Positions 9,644 through 19,300 of a stretch of DNA of 64,000 nt are shown in pieces; the first letter of the stretch is position 1; each line of letters starts with the position of its first letter. This DNA comes from Planctomycetaceae bacterium (GTDB lineage: Bacteria; Planctomycetota; Phycisphaerae; Tepidisphaerales; Tepidisphaeraceae), in the NCBI GenBank assembly GCA_027487775.1, contig JAIYCY010000005.1:48339-112338 (forward strand), read 5' to 3'. The notes under the pieces were generated by a model, which made no database searches, was not told where the DNA came from, and worked only from the letters and a program-made list of their open reading frames with translations. The position numbers and the translations under genes were made by a program.

Positions 9644-11926
9644 ATGACAACGCTTCCGCAAACCACCGGGAATCGATTCCCGCGTTCGGGCGGGCGAACC
9701 CCGGCGATCCCGGGTGCTATCCAGCCCGGCATGTCCGGCGCAGGACAGATTTCGCTTACGCCAGCCGACGTGCTTCGAGTCCTCAGGCAGAACTTCTGGC
9801 TCATCGCCATGTTCCTGCTCGTTTCGCTTGCCATCGGCTTCGCCATCAACAAGTTCATCCTCGAGAAGAACTTCAAACAATTCACCGCAGTCGGCCAATT
9901 GCGTCTGCAATCGCCGACCGAAATCGATCCGCTCAACAGCGGCACGACGCGTGGTCAATACCTCGCAAACCTCGCCGAGCGTCAAAAGACGCACGCGACC
10001 ATGCTCCGCCAGGACGTCCTCTGGCGTCAGAGCTTCCAGAATCCAGAATCCGCCATCCGAAAGACCTCATGGTTCTCCGGTTTTGCCACCACCGGCGAAA
10101 ATGGCGGCCCCGACGTCGATCGCGCCCTCGGGGATCTTCGCAAAAAGTTCAACGTCACCGTCATCCCAGAGTCGGAACTCATCACCGTGAGCATGAGCGC
10201 CGCCGATCCCGATGACGCCGTCGTCGTCATTCGCGAAATCGTTCGCAAGTACCTCGAACGTGAGCAAGTCGGCAGCACCGTCGGACAAAGCGACGAGCTG
10301 AACACCCTCCGCGCCATGCGCGGCCGACAGGAAACCACCATCAGCCAGCTGCAACGTCAGATCAGCGAGCGACAGGCCGCTCTCGGTGCCGATTCCATGG
10401 GCAACCGACTCGGATCCGTCGGCTTGCTCGAACTGCAGGTCGGCCAACTCCTCGGCAAGCGTGTCGAAGCCATCGACGTCCTCAACCGTGCTGAGATCGC
10501 TTTCCAAACCATCGATCAAGCACTCACCCGCGGCGAAATGCCCGGCGAACTCGCGATGGCAGTCGACGCCGACCCGACGCTGCAAAACCTCCAGGCTCGC
10601 AGCGAAGAAATCTCCACGCAGCTCGAAGCCCTCAGCCTTTCGCTGCAGCCCGAGCATCTCTCGATCCGTCAGGCTCGCGTCCAACAGGATGCGATCAACC
10701 GCCGAATCGAAGACCGTCGCAACGAAATGCGTCTGACCATCGGCAACGGTGTCCGTGAGACGCGCCGAGCCGAACGAGATGCCGCCGCCGCTCAGGTTCA
10801 GCTCATCGACTCGCAAGTCAAAGAGCTTCAAACCCGCCTCGGTCAACTCTCCACCCAAGCCGCGGAACTCACGACATTGGTCGAGACACGCAAGGTCGAA
10901 CAAGACCGTCTCTCCAAGATCGTCGAACGCGTCACCACGATCGAAGGCAACCTCAGCCGTCGAGATCAAAGCCGCGCCAGCATCTGGTGGGTGGCCGCCG
11001 ACGATACCACCGGTGACTTCTCCATCGACAAGCCCAAAACCATGAGCTTCCCGATCCTTTGGCAGACGATGGCCTTCGCTGGCCTCATCGGCACCGGTCT
11101 GGCTCTGGGCATCGCGTTCCTCAAGGAACTCACCGATACCTCGATCCGCAGCCCGCGCGATATCACCCGCGTCGGTCAGCTCAATCTGCTGGGCATGATC
11201 CCACACGAGCAGGACGACCCGGAAGTCGCCGCCAGCGATCTCAATCTCATCATCAGCCAGGCACCGCACAGCATGATCGCCGAGCAGTTCAGGCATGTCC
11301 GTACTCGCCTGCAACACGCGGCCAGCCTTGATACGACCCGTAGCCTGCTCATCACCTCGCCCGCTGCCGGTGACGGCAAGACGACGGTGGCATGCAACAT
11401 CGCCGCGGGTCTTGCACTCAACGGCCGCAAGATCCTGCTCGTCGATGCCAACTTCCGTCGCCCTCAACTTCATAGCGTCTTCGGACTCACCAACGAAGCA
11501 GGCTTCGGAAACGTCCTTGCCCAGTCGGCCTCCATCGAGAGCACCGTCCGCAAGACCAACGTTCCGAACCTCGACGTGCTCACCACCGGCCCGCGCCCGG
11601 CGAACCCGACCGAGCTGCTCGAAAGCCAGCTCCTCACCGAGTTCATCGATCGCAGCCTCGAAGAATACGACCACGTCATCTTCGACACCGGCCCGATCCT
11701 TCTCGTCTCTGAAACCGTCGCACTCGCTCCGCGCGTCGATGGCGTCATCACCGTGGTCAAGGCCCGCGCCAACTCTCGCGGTCTCCTCCAGCGTCTGCGT
11801 GATACCCTCCGTCAGCTCAAGGCCGAACACCTCGGCGTTGTGCTCAACGGCGTCCGTCAGCAGACCGGCGGGTACTACGGTCGCAACATCAAGAGTTACT
11901 ACGCTTACCAGTCCAACGGGAACTGA
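9644..11926 (+). CDS. Polysaccharide co-polymerase with tyrosine autokinase domain (Wzz-Wzc type)
   Basis: Inner-membrane protein that controls polymer length and export and carries a cytoplasmic BY-kinase. The ATG has GGAG eight bases upstream; the open frame upstream lacks family features. A first membrane segment (NFWLIAMFLLVSLAIGFAI, about residues 50-70) begins the Wzz domain. A long Gln/Arg/Glu-rich coiled-coil region follows, then a second membrane segment (MAFAGLIGTGLALGIAFL), then the kinase. Walker A is PAAGDGKTT with Lys579. Walker A' is LLVDANFRRP. Walker B is VIFDTGP, where most family members have IDTPP or IDSPP. The C-terminus carries a tyrosine cluster (GGYYGRNIKSYYAYQ), the usual autophosphorylation site. 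It is 760 residues long and co-directional with the Wza-like gene at the start of the window, its expected partner. Confidence 0.92.
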   Translation: MTTLPQTTGNRFPRSGGRTPAIPGAIQPGMSGAGQISLTPADVLRVLRQNFWLIAMFLLVSLAIGFAINKFILEKNFKQFTAVGQLRLQSPTEIDPLNSGTTRGQYLANLAERQKTHATMLRQDVLWRQSFQNPESAIRKTSWFSGFATTGENGGPDVDRALGDLRKKFNVTVIPESELITVSMSAADPDDAVVVIREIVRKYLEREQVGSTVGQSDELNTLRAMRGRQETTISQLQRQISERQAALGADSMGNRLGSVGLLELQVGQLLGKRVEAIDVLNRAEIAFQTIDQALTRGEMPGELAMAVDADPTLQNLQARSEEISTQLEALSLSLQPEHLSIRQARVQQDAINRRIEDRRNEMRLTIGNGVRETRRAERDAAAAQVQLIDSQVKELQTRLGQLSTQAAELTTLVETRKVEQDRLSKIVERVTTIEGNLSRRDQSRASIWWVAADDTTGDFSIDKPKTMSFPILWQTMAFAGLIGTGLALGIAFLKELTDTSIRSPRDITRVGQLNLLGMIPHEQDDPEVAASDLNLIISQAPHSMIAEQFRHVRTRLQHAASLDTTRSLLITSPAAGDGKTTVACNIAAGLALNGRKILLVDANFRRPQLHSVFGLTNEAGFGNVLAQSASIESTVRKTNVPNLDVLTTGPRPANPTELLESQLLTEFIDRSLEEYDHVIFDTGPILLVSETVALAPRVDGVITVVKARANSRGLLQRLRDTLRQLKAEHLGVVLNGVRQQTGGYYGRNIKSYYAYQSNGN

Positions 11927-11980
11927 TCCTCACGGATCAGCGCTCGCTGGAAGGGGGGAACGATTTGCAGTTCTCCAACG

Positions 11981-12020
11981 CGCCTGCAGGAGCCGTGTGG
12001 CGGCTCCTGCAGGTGTTTTT
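11981..12020 (+). terminator. Strong Rho-independent terminator after the wzc-like gene
   Basis: A 15-bp stem (CGCCTGCAGGAGCCG with CGGCTCCTGCAGGTG, one G-T pair), loop TGTGG, then TTTTT. It begins about 55 bases after the stop codon and closes the polysaccharide/exosortase locus. Confidence 0.93.
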
Positions 12021-12028
12021 GCGCGCTC

Positions 12029-12112
12029 GACTCTCATTTCCACACGTCCGACTCTCATTTCCACACGTCCGATTCTCATTTCCACACGTCCGATTCTCCA
12101 TTCCACACGCTC
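12029..12112. repeat. Four tandem copies of a 21-bp unit
   Basis: The core CTCATTTCCACACGTCC recurs every 21 bases. The first two copies are identical, the third differs by one base and the fourth is diverged. The array starts eight bases after the terminator and carries no spacers. Confidence 0.85.
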
Positions 12113-12297
12113 GGGAACGATTTTCGACCGCTCGCGCACACTCTCCTTCAACATCCACATCATCAATTTCACCCGCAATTTCATGCATTTCCTCATGCCA
12201 TTCCCTCCGCCGCTCGTGGAGTCCACCGCGTGCGACCGTGTTGCTGCCACTGCACGTCTCTGAATGCCCGCTTCTGTCTCCCGGGTTCGATCAGGTC

Positions 12298-12348
12298 CCC
12301 CACATCTACGGGCGCGCTGCGCGGATGCGTCCGCAGGCGCGCAGCGCC
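12298..12348 (+). repeat. Dispersed palindromic element, copy A
   Basis: Arms GCGCTGCGCG and CGCGCAGCGC pair perfectly around a 14-base loop (GATGCGTCCGCAGG). The left flank is CCCCACATCTAC. Two further copies with the same arms and loop length lie at 27.7 and 30.4 kb. It sits in intergenic DNA before mutL and resembles a REP or small MITE sequence. Confidence 0.75.
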
Positions 12349-12500
12349 TTTCGAAAGATTCTTTCTGCCAGCGTGCAGCAGACTGACACAATCAACGCTG
12401 CATCAAGGGTCGATCGCGGGGGGTTGATGGCAGGTGCTTGATCGCGGCGCGGATCCGGGATGCTTCGTCTTCGTATAGATCGCGCTTACACTGTGTTTCT

Positions 12501-14537
12501 GTGACAACTGTCATTCGCCAACTTCCCCCCGCGCTTGTTAATCGGATCGCTGCCGGCGAGGTGATCGAACGGCCGGCGTCGGTCGTCAAGGAACTTCTCG
12601 AGAACGCGCTGGACGCAGGGGCACGACGCATCGAAGTCGAGATCGAAGACGGCGGAAGACAACTCATCCGCGTGCGCGACGACGGCGGAGGCATCACGCC
12701 GGACGATCTTCCGCTTGCCTTCGCGAGCCATGCGACAAGCAAGATTCAATCCGACGAGGATCTGTTCAATATCGCCACGATGGGCTTTCGAGGTGAAGCG
12801 CTCGCGTCGATCGGTTCGGTGTCGTTTGCCCGTATCGTCAGCCGCACGCCCGATGCACAGGGCGCCCACGAGATCGAAAATCGAGGCGGATCGATCTCTG
12901 TTCCGCGCGTCACATCGGGAAATCCCGGCACCACGATCGAAGTCCGCGATCTGTTTTTCAACGTGCCGGTCAGGCGAAAATTTCTCAAAACCAATTCAAC
13001 CGAGACGGGCCACGTTGCGGACGCGATTTTGAAGATTGCGCTTTCGAGGCCGGACGTCGCGTTTCGTCTGACAAGCAACGGTCGCATCAATCTTGATCTG
13101 CCCGTTTCGCCGGACGTGGTGCGATGGCTACATGCGTGGCCCGACGATTACGCCAGCCAAAAGCTGCAGATCGACAACCATCATGATCGCCTTTCAATCC
13201 GCGGGATCGTCGGACTTCCCGCCCTCGCACAGCCTCACACCAAGCATCAGTATGTTTTCGTCAACGGTCGATTCGTGCGGGATAAATTTGTGGGGCACGC
13301 GCTCAAGGAGGCCTTTCGCGGGCTGATCGAGCCGGGACGAAACCCGGCATGCGTCTTGATGATCGACATGCCCCCGGATCAGGTCGATGTCAATGTCCAT
13401 CCGACAAAGATCGAAGTTCGATTTCGCGATTCGTCTCGAATCCACGGCTTCGTCCTTTCTTCCGTGCGCGAGCTACTCCGTCAGAACGACATCGCCCCCA
13501 TGCTTCAGGCATCGCCGACACTTGATTGGCGCGAGCCGCAGCTGCCGGGTTCGGGCCAGGGTCCGAACGTCTCCAACAGCAACTCCGATCGCGATTCGCT
13601 TCGCGCGCAGCTCGCCGATTTCTTCCGACAAGGTGCAGGCGGTGCGCGGGTTGGTTCGGATGAGCGCGAGGCGAATCGTCCCGACGGAGTGCGAGGTGAA
13701 TTTGATCGCTCGGCGGGGCAGTTCGATCGCTCGGCCGGCCAGTTCGATCGCTCGGTCGCCGGAGGGTCGTATCTCCCGTCGCTGCCAACAGACAAACCGG
13801 CTGGGTCGCATCATGATCCTTCGATCGCTTCGACTGACGCGAACTCCGCAGCGCTCGACGCCGGGATCGCCCGGCACATGGATGTTCAGCGCATCGACCA
13901 GCGCGACGAGCAACGTGTTGACCGGCGGATTGATCAGCGTGTCGACGTCCACCCGATGACGTCCGTCGTGCCTGCGATCCAGTTGCACAACAGTTACCTC
14001 GTCGTCGAGAGCGAAGACGGGCTAGCCATCATCGATCAACACGCGCTGCACGAGCGGATCTTGTTTGAGGAACTGCTGACCCGCTTGTCGCGCGGTCCGC
14101 TTGAGTCGCAGCGATTACTCCTGCCCATCACGCTGCCCGCTTCGCCTCAGCAGATCGACTGTATCGAGAGCCTCGCGATCATGCTCGATCGACTCGGCAT
14201 CGAGATCGTTCCGATCGGTCCCGAGGCGGTTGCCATCCATGCGTTTCCGAGCTTTCTGGATCGACTCGATCCGGCCGCTTTCGTGGCCGACCTGCTGGAC
14301 CGCGCCGAGCGCGAAGATCGGGTGGACCACGAAGCCCTCATGCACGAAGTCCTCGACATGATGGCATGCAAGGCTGCGATCAAAGCAGGGGACCCGCTCA
14401 CGCCGCAGGAAATCAAATCGCTGCTCGAACATCGGGCAACGGTCAGCCGCACGAGCAACTGTCCGCACGGTCGCCCGACGACGCTCAAGCTCACGCTCAG
14501 AGATCTTGAGAAACAGTTCAAGCGAACGGGTTTCTGA
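12501..14537 (+). CDS. mutL: DNA mismatch repair protein MutL (endonuclease type)
   Basis: Mismatch repair ATPase. I chose the GTG start so that the protein begins TTVIRQLPPALVNRIAAGEV, the usual N-terminus; upstream sequence in frame is not conserved in type. GHKL ATPase motifs are visible: ELLENALDAGA, VRDDGGGI and TMGFRGEALASI. The C-terminal domain carries DQHALHERILFE (Asp512, His514, Glu518, Glu523), matching the DQHA(X)2E(X)4E metal-binding motif of nicking MutL proteins. ACKAAIKAGD and CPHGRP follow, also endonuclease-type motifs, so this MutL probably nicks DNA itself. The linker between the domains contains a 7-residue tandem repeat and Arg/Asp/Gln-rich sequence. It ends nine bases from the stop of the opposing oxidoreductase gene. 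Confidence 0.96.
   Translation: MTTVIRQLPPALVNRIAAGEVIERPASVVKELLENALDAGARRIEVEIEDGGRQLIRVRDDGGGITPDDLPLAFASHATSKIQSDEDLFNIATMGFRGEALASIGSVSFARIVSRTPDAQGAHEIENRGGSISVPRVTSGNPGTTIEVRDLFFNVPVRRKFLKTNSTETGHVADAILKIALSRPDVAFRLTSNGRINLDLPVSPDVVRWLHAWPDDYASQKLQIDNHHDRLSIRGIVGLPALAQPHTKHQYVFVNGRFVRDKFVGHALKEAFRGLIEPGRNPACVLMIDMPPDQVDVNVHPTKIEVRFRDSSRIHGFVLSSVRELLRQNDIAPMLQASPTLDWREPQLPGSGQGPNVSNSNSDRDSLRAQLADFFRQGAGGARVGSDEREANRPDGVRGEFDRSAGQFDRSAGQFDRSVAGGSYLPSLPTDKPAGSHHDPSIASTDANSAALDAGIARHMDVQRIDQRDEQRVDRRIDQRVDVHPMTSVVPAIQLHNSYLVVESEDGLAIIDQHALHERILFEELLTRLSRGPLESQRLLLPITLPASPQQIDCIESLAIMLDRLGIEIVPIGPEAVAIHAFPSFLDRLDPAAFVADLLDRAEREDRVDHEALMHEVLDMMACKAAIKAGDPLTPQEIKSLLEHRATVSRTSNCPHGRPTTLKLTLRDLEKQFKRTGF
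13701..13763 (+). repeat. Three 21-bp tandem repeats inside the mutL linker
   Basis: In-frame units encode FDRSAGQ, FDRSAGQ and FDRSVAG. They fall in the disordered linker between the ATPase and endonuclease domains and could vary in copy number between strains. Confidence 0.8.
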
Positions 14538-14546
14538 ACTTCAAAT

Positions 14547-16148
14547 TCAAAGAAGTGTGAGCACTTGTCCAGCATCCTGGAGACGTTGGCGGAGTGTTTC
14601 GTAGCGGATCTCCTGAACCGATGACTCGTTTCGTATGGAAAGGTCTGCGATGTGGGCGGCGCTTTGACCGAGAATCATGAAGACGGGTTCCATGCGGACG
14701 CTGCCATAGGCGATGTGGCTTGTGGAGCAGCAGACAGGTACGACGAGGTTGGTGCATTCGCTTCGGGCGGGAACGATGGATCGGAAACTGATGGAGTAAG
14801 GTGCGGCTGGCGGGTGTTGAACATCGCCATCGTTCATGACGATGGGCTTGCCGGAGGCGCCGGTGGTGACGAAACGGGTGCAGTTATGGCTGTCGAGGTT
14901 GTAGCTGCCCATTCCTACGGGATCGTTGCACTGGCGTGTGTGCATGCAGTCGGCTTCGGTGAGGACGTAGTCACTGATGAGTCGGCGAGCTTCGCGGACA
15001 TAGAGCGTGTGGCTCCATCCTCCGGTGGTGGTGAACTCGTCACGTGAGAGACCCCATTGTCGATAGACGTCGCGATATCGTTCGGGGATCCGTGGGGAGT
15101 TGGCCATGGTCCAGTAGAAGCCTTGCTGCCAACGGACATGGGCCTGGAAGATTTCTTCGCGTTCCTGATACGAGGCGTCGGGCCATTTCCAGTTTCCGCC
15201 GATGTAGTCGCTGCTGACCGCGCCGTGGTTGTTGGTGTCGGTCTTGAAGAAGCCGTTGCGTGTCAGAGGTGAGAGGACGTCGAACTTGCGGATGTGAGGC
15301 TTGCCCTGGCGAGGCATGAGGGGCTCGTTGAAGTTGTCCTTCTCGCTTTGGTGCCAGCGGATGGCCAGTTCGTAGTCGAGATCGCGATAGGCCTCGGGCT
15401 TTTGCCAATCGATGCGGAGTGCAGGATCGTTGGTCATGCAGACGCGGAAGCAGAACGCCTGAAGACGTCGATCGCCTTCGCCCTGATGCTTGGATTGATC
15501 GCGCGGCTCGATGAACGGAAGAAGCCCGCTTGATGGATCGCCCGGTCTGACGAACGGATCAACTTCGCCGGGACCGAACTGATGTTTAGGCTTGACCTGG
15601 ATGCCGTTGAGCGTTTCGTTGAAGGTTTGATTGGATTCGCGACCGACGTGATAGCTGCATCCGGCGCGTGCGAGGAGGTCGGCTTCGTATGTGGCATCGA
15701 CGAATACGCGAGCGCGCACGCGAAGACCGCCCAGCAGGTGGATTTGCGTGATTCGGTTGTTCTCGCTATCGACACGATCGAGGTATTGAGCAAGAAGCGG
15801 TTGGATGTCTGCCTCACGCAGCCAAGCGTCAAAGACGGCAGAAGCTGCACGCGGCTCGAAGCGCCATTCCTCTCCGACGCCATAATGGGCTCCGAGTCGG
15901 CGATAAAACTCGCGGGCCATCCCGCCGATGACGTGCTGCTTGCCGTAGTCGGTTTCGCCGAGTCCGCCCGTGGTGAGTCCGCCGACAAATCGGCCGGGCT
16001 GAAGCAATGCCACCGTCAAACCAAGCTTCTTCGCCGCGATGGCTGTGATGATGCCGGACGAGGACGCGCCATAGACGCATAGATCGCAGTCGATTGTGCG
16101 ATCGGTGGGTTCGATCCAATCCGGTCGGAAGTAGTGAAGCTCGCTCAT
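14547..16148 (-). CDS. FAD-dependent oxidoreductase (FAD_oxidored type), paralogue 1
   Basis: Flavoprotein of 533 residues. The ATG is preceded by GGAGG at good spacing, so I rejected a longer frame. Near the N-terminus is a Rossmann dinucleotide fold (CDLCVYGASSSGIITAIAAKKLG), followed by the family signature GGLTTGGLGETDYG. Further on are GMAREFYRRLGAHYG, VDATYEADLLARAG and near the end PVCCSTSHIAYGSVRMEPVFMILGQSAAHIA. There is no signal peptide, so it is probably cytoplasmic. Two paralogues lie on the opposite strand downstream, one fused to a glycosidase. Planctomycetes carry many such proteins beside glycoside hydrolases; the substrate is unknown. It diverges from the fusion gene across a 203-base promoter region. 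Confidence 0.85.
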   Translation of the reverse strand: MSELHYFRPDWIEPTDRTIDCDLCVYGASSSGIITAIAAKKLGLTVALLQPGRFVGGLTTGGLGETDYGKQHVIGGMAREFYRRLGAHYGVGEEWRFEPRAASAVFDAWLREADIQPLLAQYLDRVDSENNRITQIHLLGGLRVRARVFVDATYEADLLARAGCSYHVGRESNQTFNETLNGIQVKPKHQFGPGEVDPFVRPGDPSSGLLPFIEPRDQSKHQGEGDRRLQAFCFRVCMTNDPALRIDWQKPEAYRDLDYELAIRWHQSEKDNFNEPLMPRQGKPHIRKFDVLSPLTRNGFFKTDTNNHGAVSSDYIGGNWKWPDASYQEREEIFQAHVRWQQGFYWTMANSPRIPERYRDVYRQWGLSRDEFTTTGGWSHTLYVREARRLISDYVLTEADCMHTRQCNDPVGMGSYNLDSHNCTRFVTTGASGKPIVMNDGDVQHPPAAPYSISFRSIVPARSECTNLVVPVCCSTSHIAYGSVRMEPVFMILGQSAAHIADLSIRNESSVQEIRYETLRQRLQDAGQVLTLL

Positions 16149-16351
16149 GACGAAGACCTCCAGCCCTGTTTTATGCCCGCCGACGTTTTGCGATGCAACA
16201 TCAGCACAGGCGGATCGCATTCAGGTCGTGACGTGGGTCGATGGTGAATCCAGCGGGAGTTTGATTCAACCGGTGAACGCAAAGCGTCAATGCTTTTGCG
16301 CGATCTTGGATTGTGGGTTCTTGGGGGTGATTTATCTTGAGGTGCATTCCG
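16149..16351. promoter_or_regulatory. Divergent promoter region between two oxidoreductase genes
   Basis: The region must serve both divergent genes. It contains an imperfect inverted repeat at 16278-16300 with outer arms CGCAAA and TTTGCG, a candidate operator. No confident -35/-10 pair was found. Confidence 0.35.
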
Positions 16352-19300
16352 ATGAACACTTGGCTACAGACATCCGTTGTAAGCGTTGCGGCAATCATGC
16401 TGGCGGTGTGCATGGCGATAAGCGTCGTGCCCGCGAGAGGCCAGGTCGAGGCGTTGCGCGATCGAGTGGACGTGATCGTCTACGGCGCGACGCCGGCGGG
16501 CATTATGGCTTCGGTGGCTGCTGCACGCGAGGGGGCTAGCGTACTGCTCGTCGAGCCGAGTGGGCACGTAGGCGGGATGGTCACCGGAGGTCTCGGCGCA
16601 ACAGACCACGGTAACACGCAGACGATCGGCGGGGATACTCGTCGATTCTTTGAAGCCATCGGAATGCACTATGCAACGACACTGCCCGACGAGCCGCAAT
16701 GGGCAAAGGGCTGGCGGCACGAGCCTCATGTTGCCGCGCGTGTCTTTGATCAAATGATGCGCGACGCAGGTGTGATGCTTCTGACGAAGAGTCGATTGAA
16801 GGAAAAGAACGGCGTGGGGAAGGTGGGAGGACGCATCGAATGGATCGAGATCGAATCGGGTGAGCGACTGTCGGCGCGTGTGTTTATCGACGCGAGCTAT
16901 GAGGGAGATCTGATGGCGCAAGCGGGGGTGGGGTACACGTGGGGGCGTGAATCGGTCGGTACGTACAACGAGGAGCGCGCGGGCATTCGACCACCCGTCA
17001 AGTTTGGTAGGCCTGGATCGGCTCGAGATGCGCAGGGGCTAATCCCTTATGTGGTGGAGCCACACGGAGAGTTGGGCGAAGCGGATCGTCGAGTCATGTC
17101 CTACACGTTCAGGCTCTGCATGACGCGGAATCCCGAAAATCGGATTCCGTTCACCAAGCCGCACGATTACGACGTGAGGCGTTACGAACTCGTGCTCCAG
17201 GAACTCGCCGCGAAGCCTGATGCGGAGTTTGGCGATTATGTGCGACTGAATCCGCTGCCGAATGGGAAGGTTGATGCGAATAATCGGCCCGGGGTGATTG
17301 TCTCGACAAATCTTCCGAATGGTTCGTGGGATTACCCAGATGGTACCTATGCTCGCCGGACGGAAATCTGGAAAGCGCATGAGACATGGGTCCGCGGATT
17401 CATCTGGTTCTTGCAGACGGATCCGAGGGTGAGCGAGAAGATCCGCAGTGAAGCAATCGAGTGGGGATTGGCGGCGGATGAGTTTGAAGAATACGGCGGT
17501 TGGTCGCCTCAGTTGTACGTGCGCGTTGCGCGACGCATGATCGGCGAGCATGTGACGACCGCGCATGACCTGACGACCAATCCGATCAAGCCGGACCCGG
17601 TGGGGATGGGTTCATACTTTCTTGATTCTCATCGAGTGTCCCGGCTGGTGCTTCCTGATGGTGATGTCGCTACCGAGGGCGGCGTGGGTGGTAGCACTGT
17701 GCCTTATCAGATTTCATATCGGAGCCTGATTCCCAAGCGCGGAGAGTGTGAGAATCTTCTGGTGCCGGTCTGTCTGTCGACGTCGGCGGTGGCTTTGTGT
17801 TCGATCCGGATGGAGCCGGTTTATATGATCCTGGGACAGAGTGCCGGGACAGCGGCGGGGCTCGCGGCGAAGACTGATCGCGCGGTGCAGGACATTCCGT
17901 TTGCCGAACTCGAATCCCGACTGCGGCGCGACGGGCAGGTGCTTGAAGTAAAGCCTTCGAAAGAGGCCAAATCCGATGCGGTCGGGCGTTCGGAAGCTGG
18001 TGAGACAGTGGTCCTCACTCAGCAGGGATTGCCTGCGCCCATTGCCCCTGCGCCCATTCCCCCTGCGCCCATCGCCCCTGCGCCCATCGATGCCGCGCCG
18101 GCTCAGGCGGGGCAGACTTCGTCCCCTCTTTTGCCCGGGATCAAGATACCGCCTGCTGAATCGCCGGAAGCACCGGGGTTCTTTCCTGCGTTCGATCGTT
18201 ATGGTCAGTACGTTCATCGCGACTGGCCGGGCAAGATTCGGTCGGACGAGCAGCTGCGTGCGACCGTGGCGGACGAGATGGCTGATCTGCAGAAGCACCC
18301 CGGGCCGGAGGACTGGAATGAGTACGGTGGATGGGCGAGCGGTCCACAACTTGACTCCACCGGATTCTTCAGAACGACGAAGTACGGCAATCGCTTCTGG
18401 CTGGTCGATCCTTCAGGAAAGCTCTTCTTTAGTGTCGGCGTGAATTGCGTCCGCAAAATGGATCCGACTCCGATCCAGGGGCGAGAACACTTCTTCACCG
18501 AGAATCCATTGCTAGATCCGTCGATGAGTGCCTTCGAGGTGCGTGGCGTGTCCGCAATCAAGGCCGCGCTCGCCGGGACGCAGCCAATCAGCTTTAACTT
18601 CACATGGGCTAACCTCGCGCGCAAGTATGGAGAGTCATGGGACGAGACAACGCGAGAACTTTCACATCAGAGGCTTCGTAGTTGGGGATTCAATACCATC
18701 GGAAACTGGTCGGATGAACGCACGTATCTGAAGCGACGCACGCCCTATGTGGTTAATCTGCGTGTGATCGCGCCGGGATTGAAAGTTCCGTCCGGTGGGA
18801 TCAAGGATCCCTTTGATCCCGCGCTCGGGCCTGCGGTCAAGGCGGCGCTTGCTGCAGAAGCATCGAATGGCGACCCCTGGAACATCGGATACTTCGTCGA
18901 TAACGAGATTCCGTGGAGCACACCCGGAAGCGTCGGTGTGGCAGCCCTCAAAGCACCCGCAAATCAGCCTGCGAAAATCGAACTCGCTCGCCGCCTCGAG
19001 GAAAAGTACACAACGATCGAAGCCCTGAATGCCGCGTGGAAATCCAGCTACGCAAGTTGGGAGGCGTTACTCGATTCGACGGATGTCCCCGAACAGGCCT
19101 CCGCAGATCTTGAAGATTTCCGGCTTCACTTTGCAGATGTGCTCTACAGAAACATCAAGCAGGCGTTCGTCGAAAGTGGCACGCCACACTTGTATCTCGG
19201 AAGTCGCATTCATGGCCGGCAAGATGCGATCATCGCGATCGCTGCCCGACACTGTGATGTAGTTAGCGTGAACGGATATCGCGATCATGTAAACCTTTAT

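Noticed and set aside
10067..11830. A 587-codon open frame antisense to the wzc-like gene
   Set aside because: It mirrors a strongly conserved Wzc coding frame; its protein has no domain logic or ribosome binding site. High GC codon bias creates such frames.
12029..12112. Possible CRISPR array
   Set aside because: Units are directly adjacent with no unique spacers, and no cas genes are in the window.
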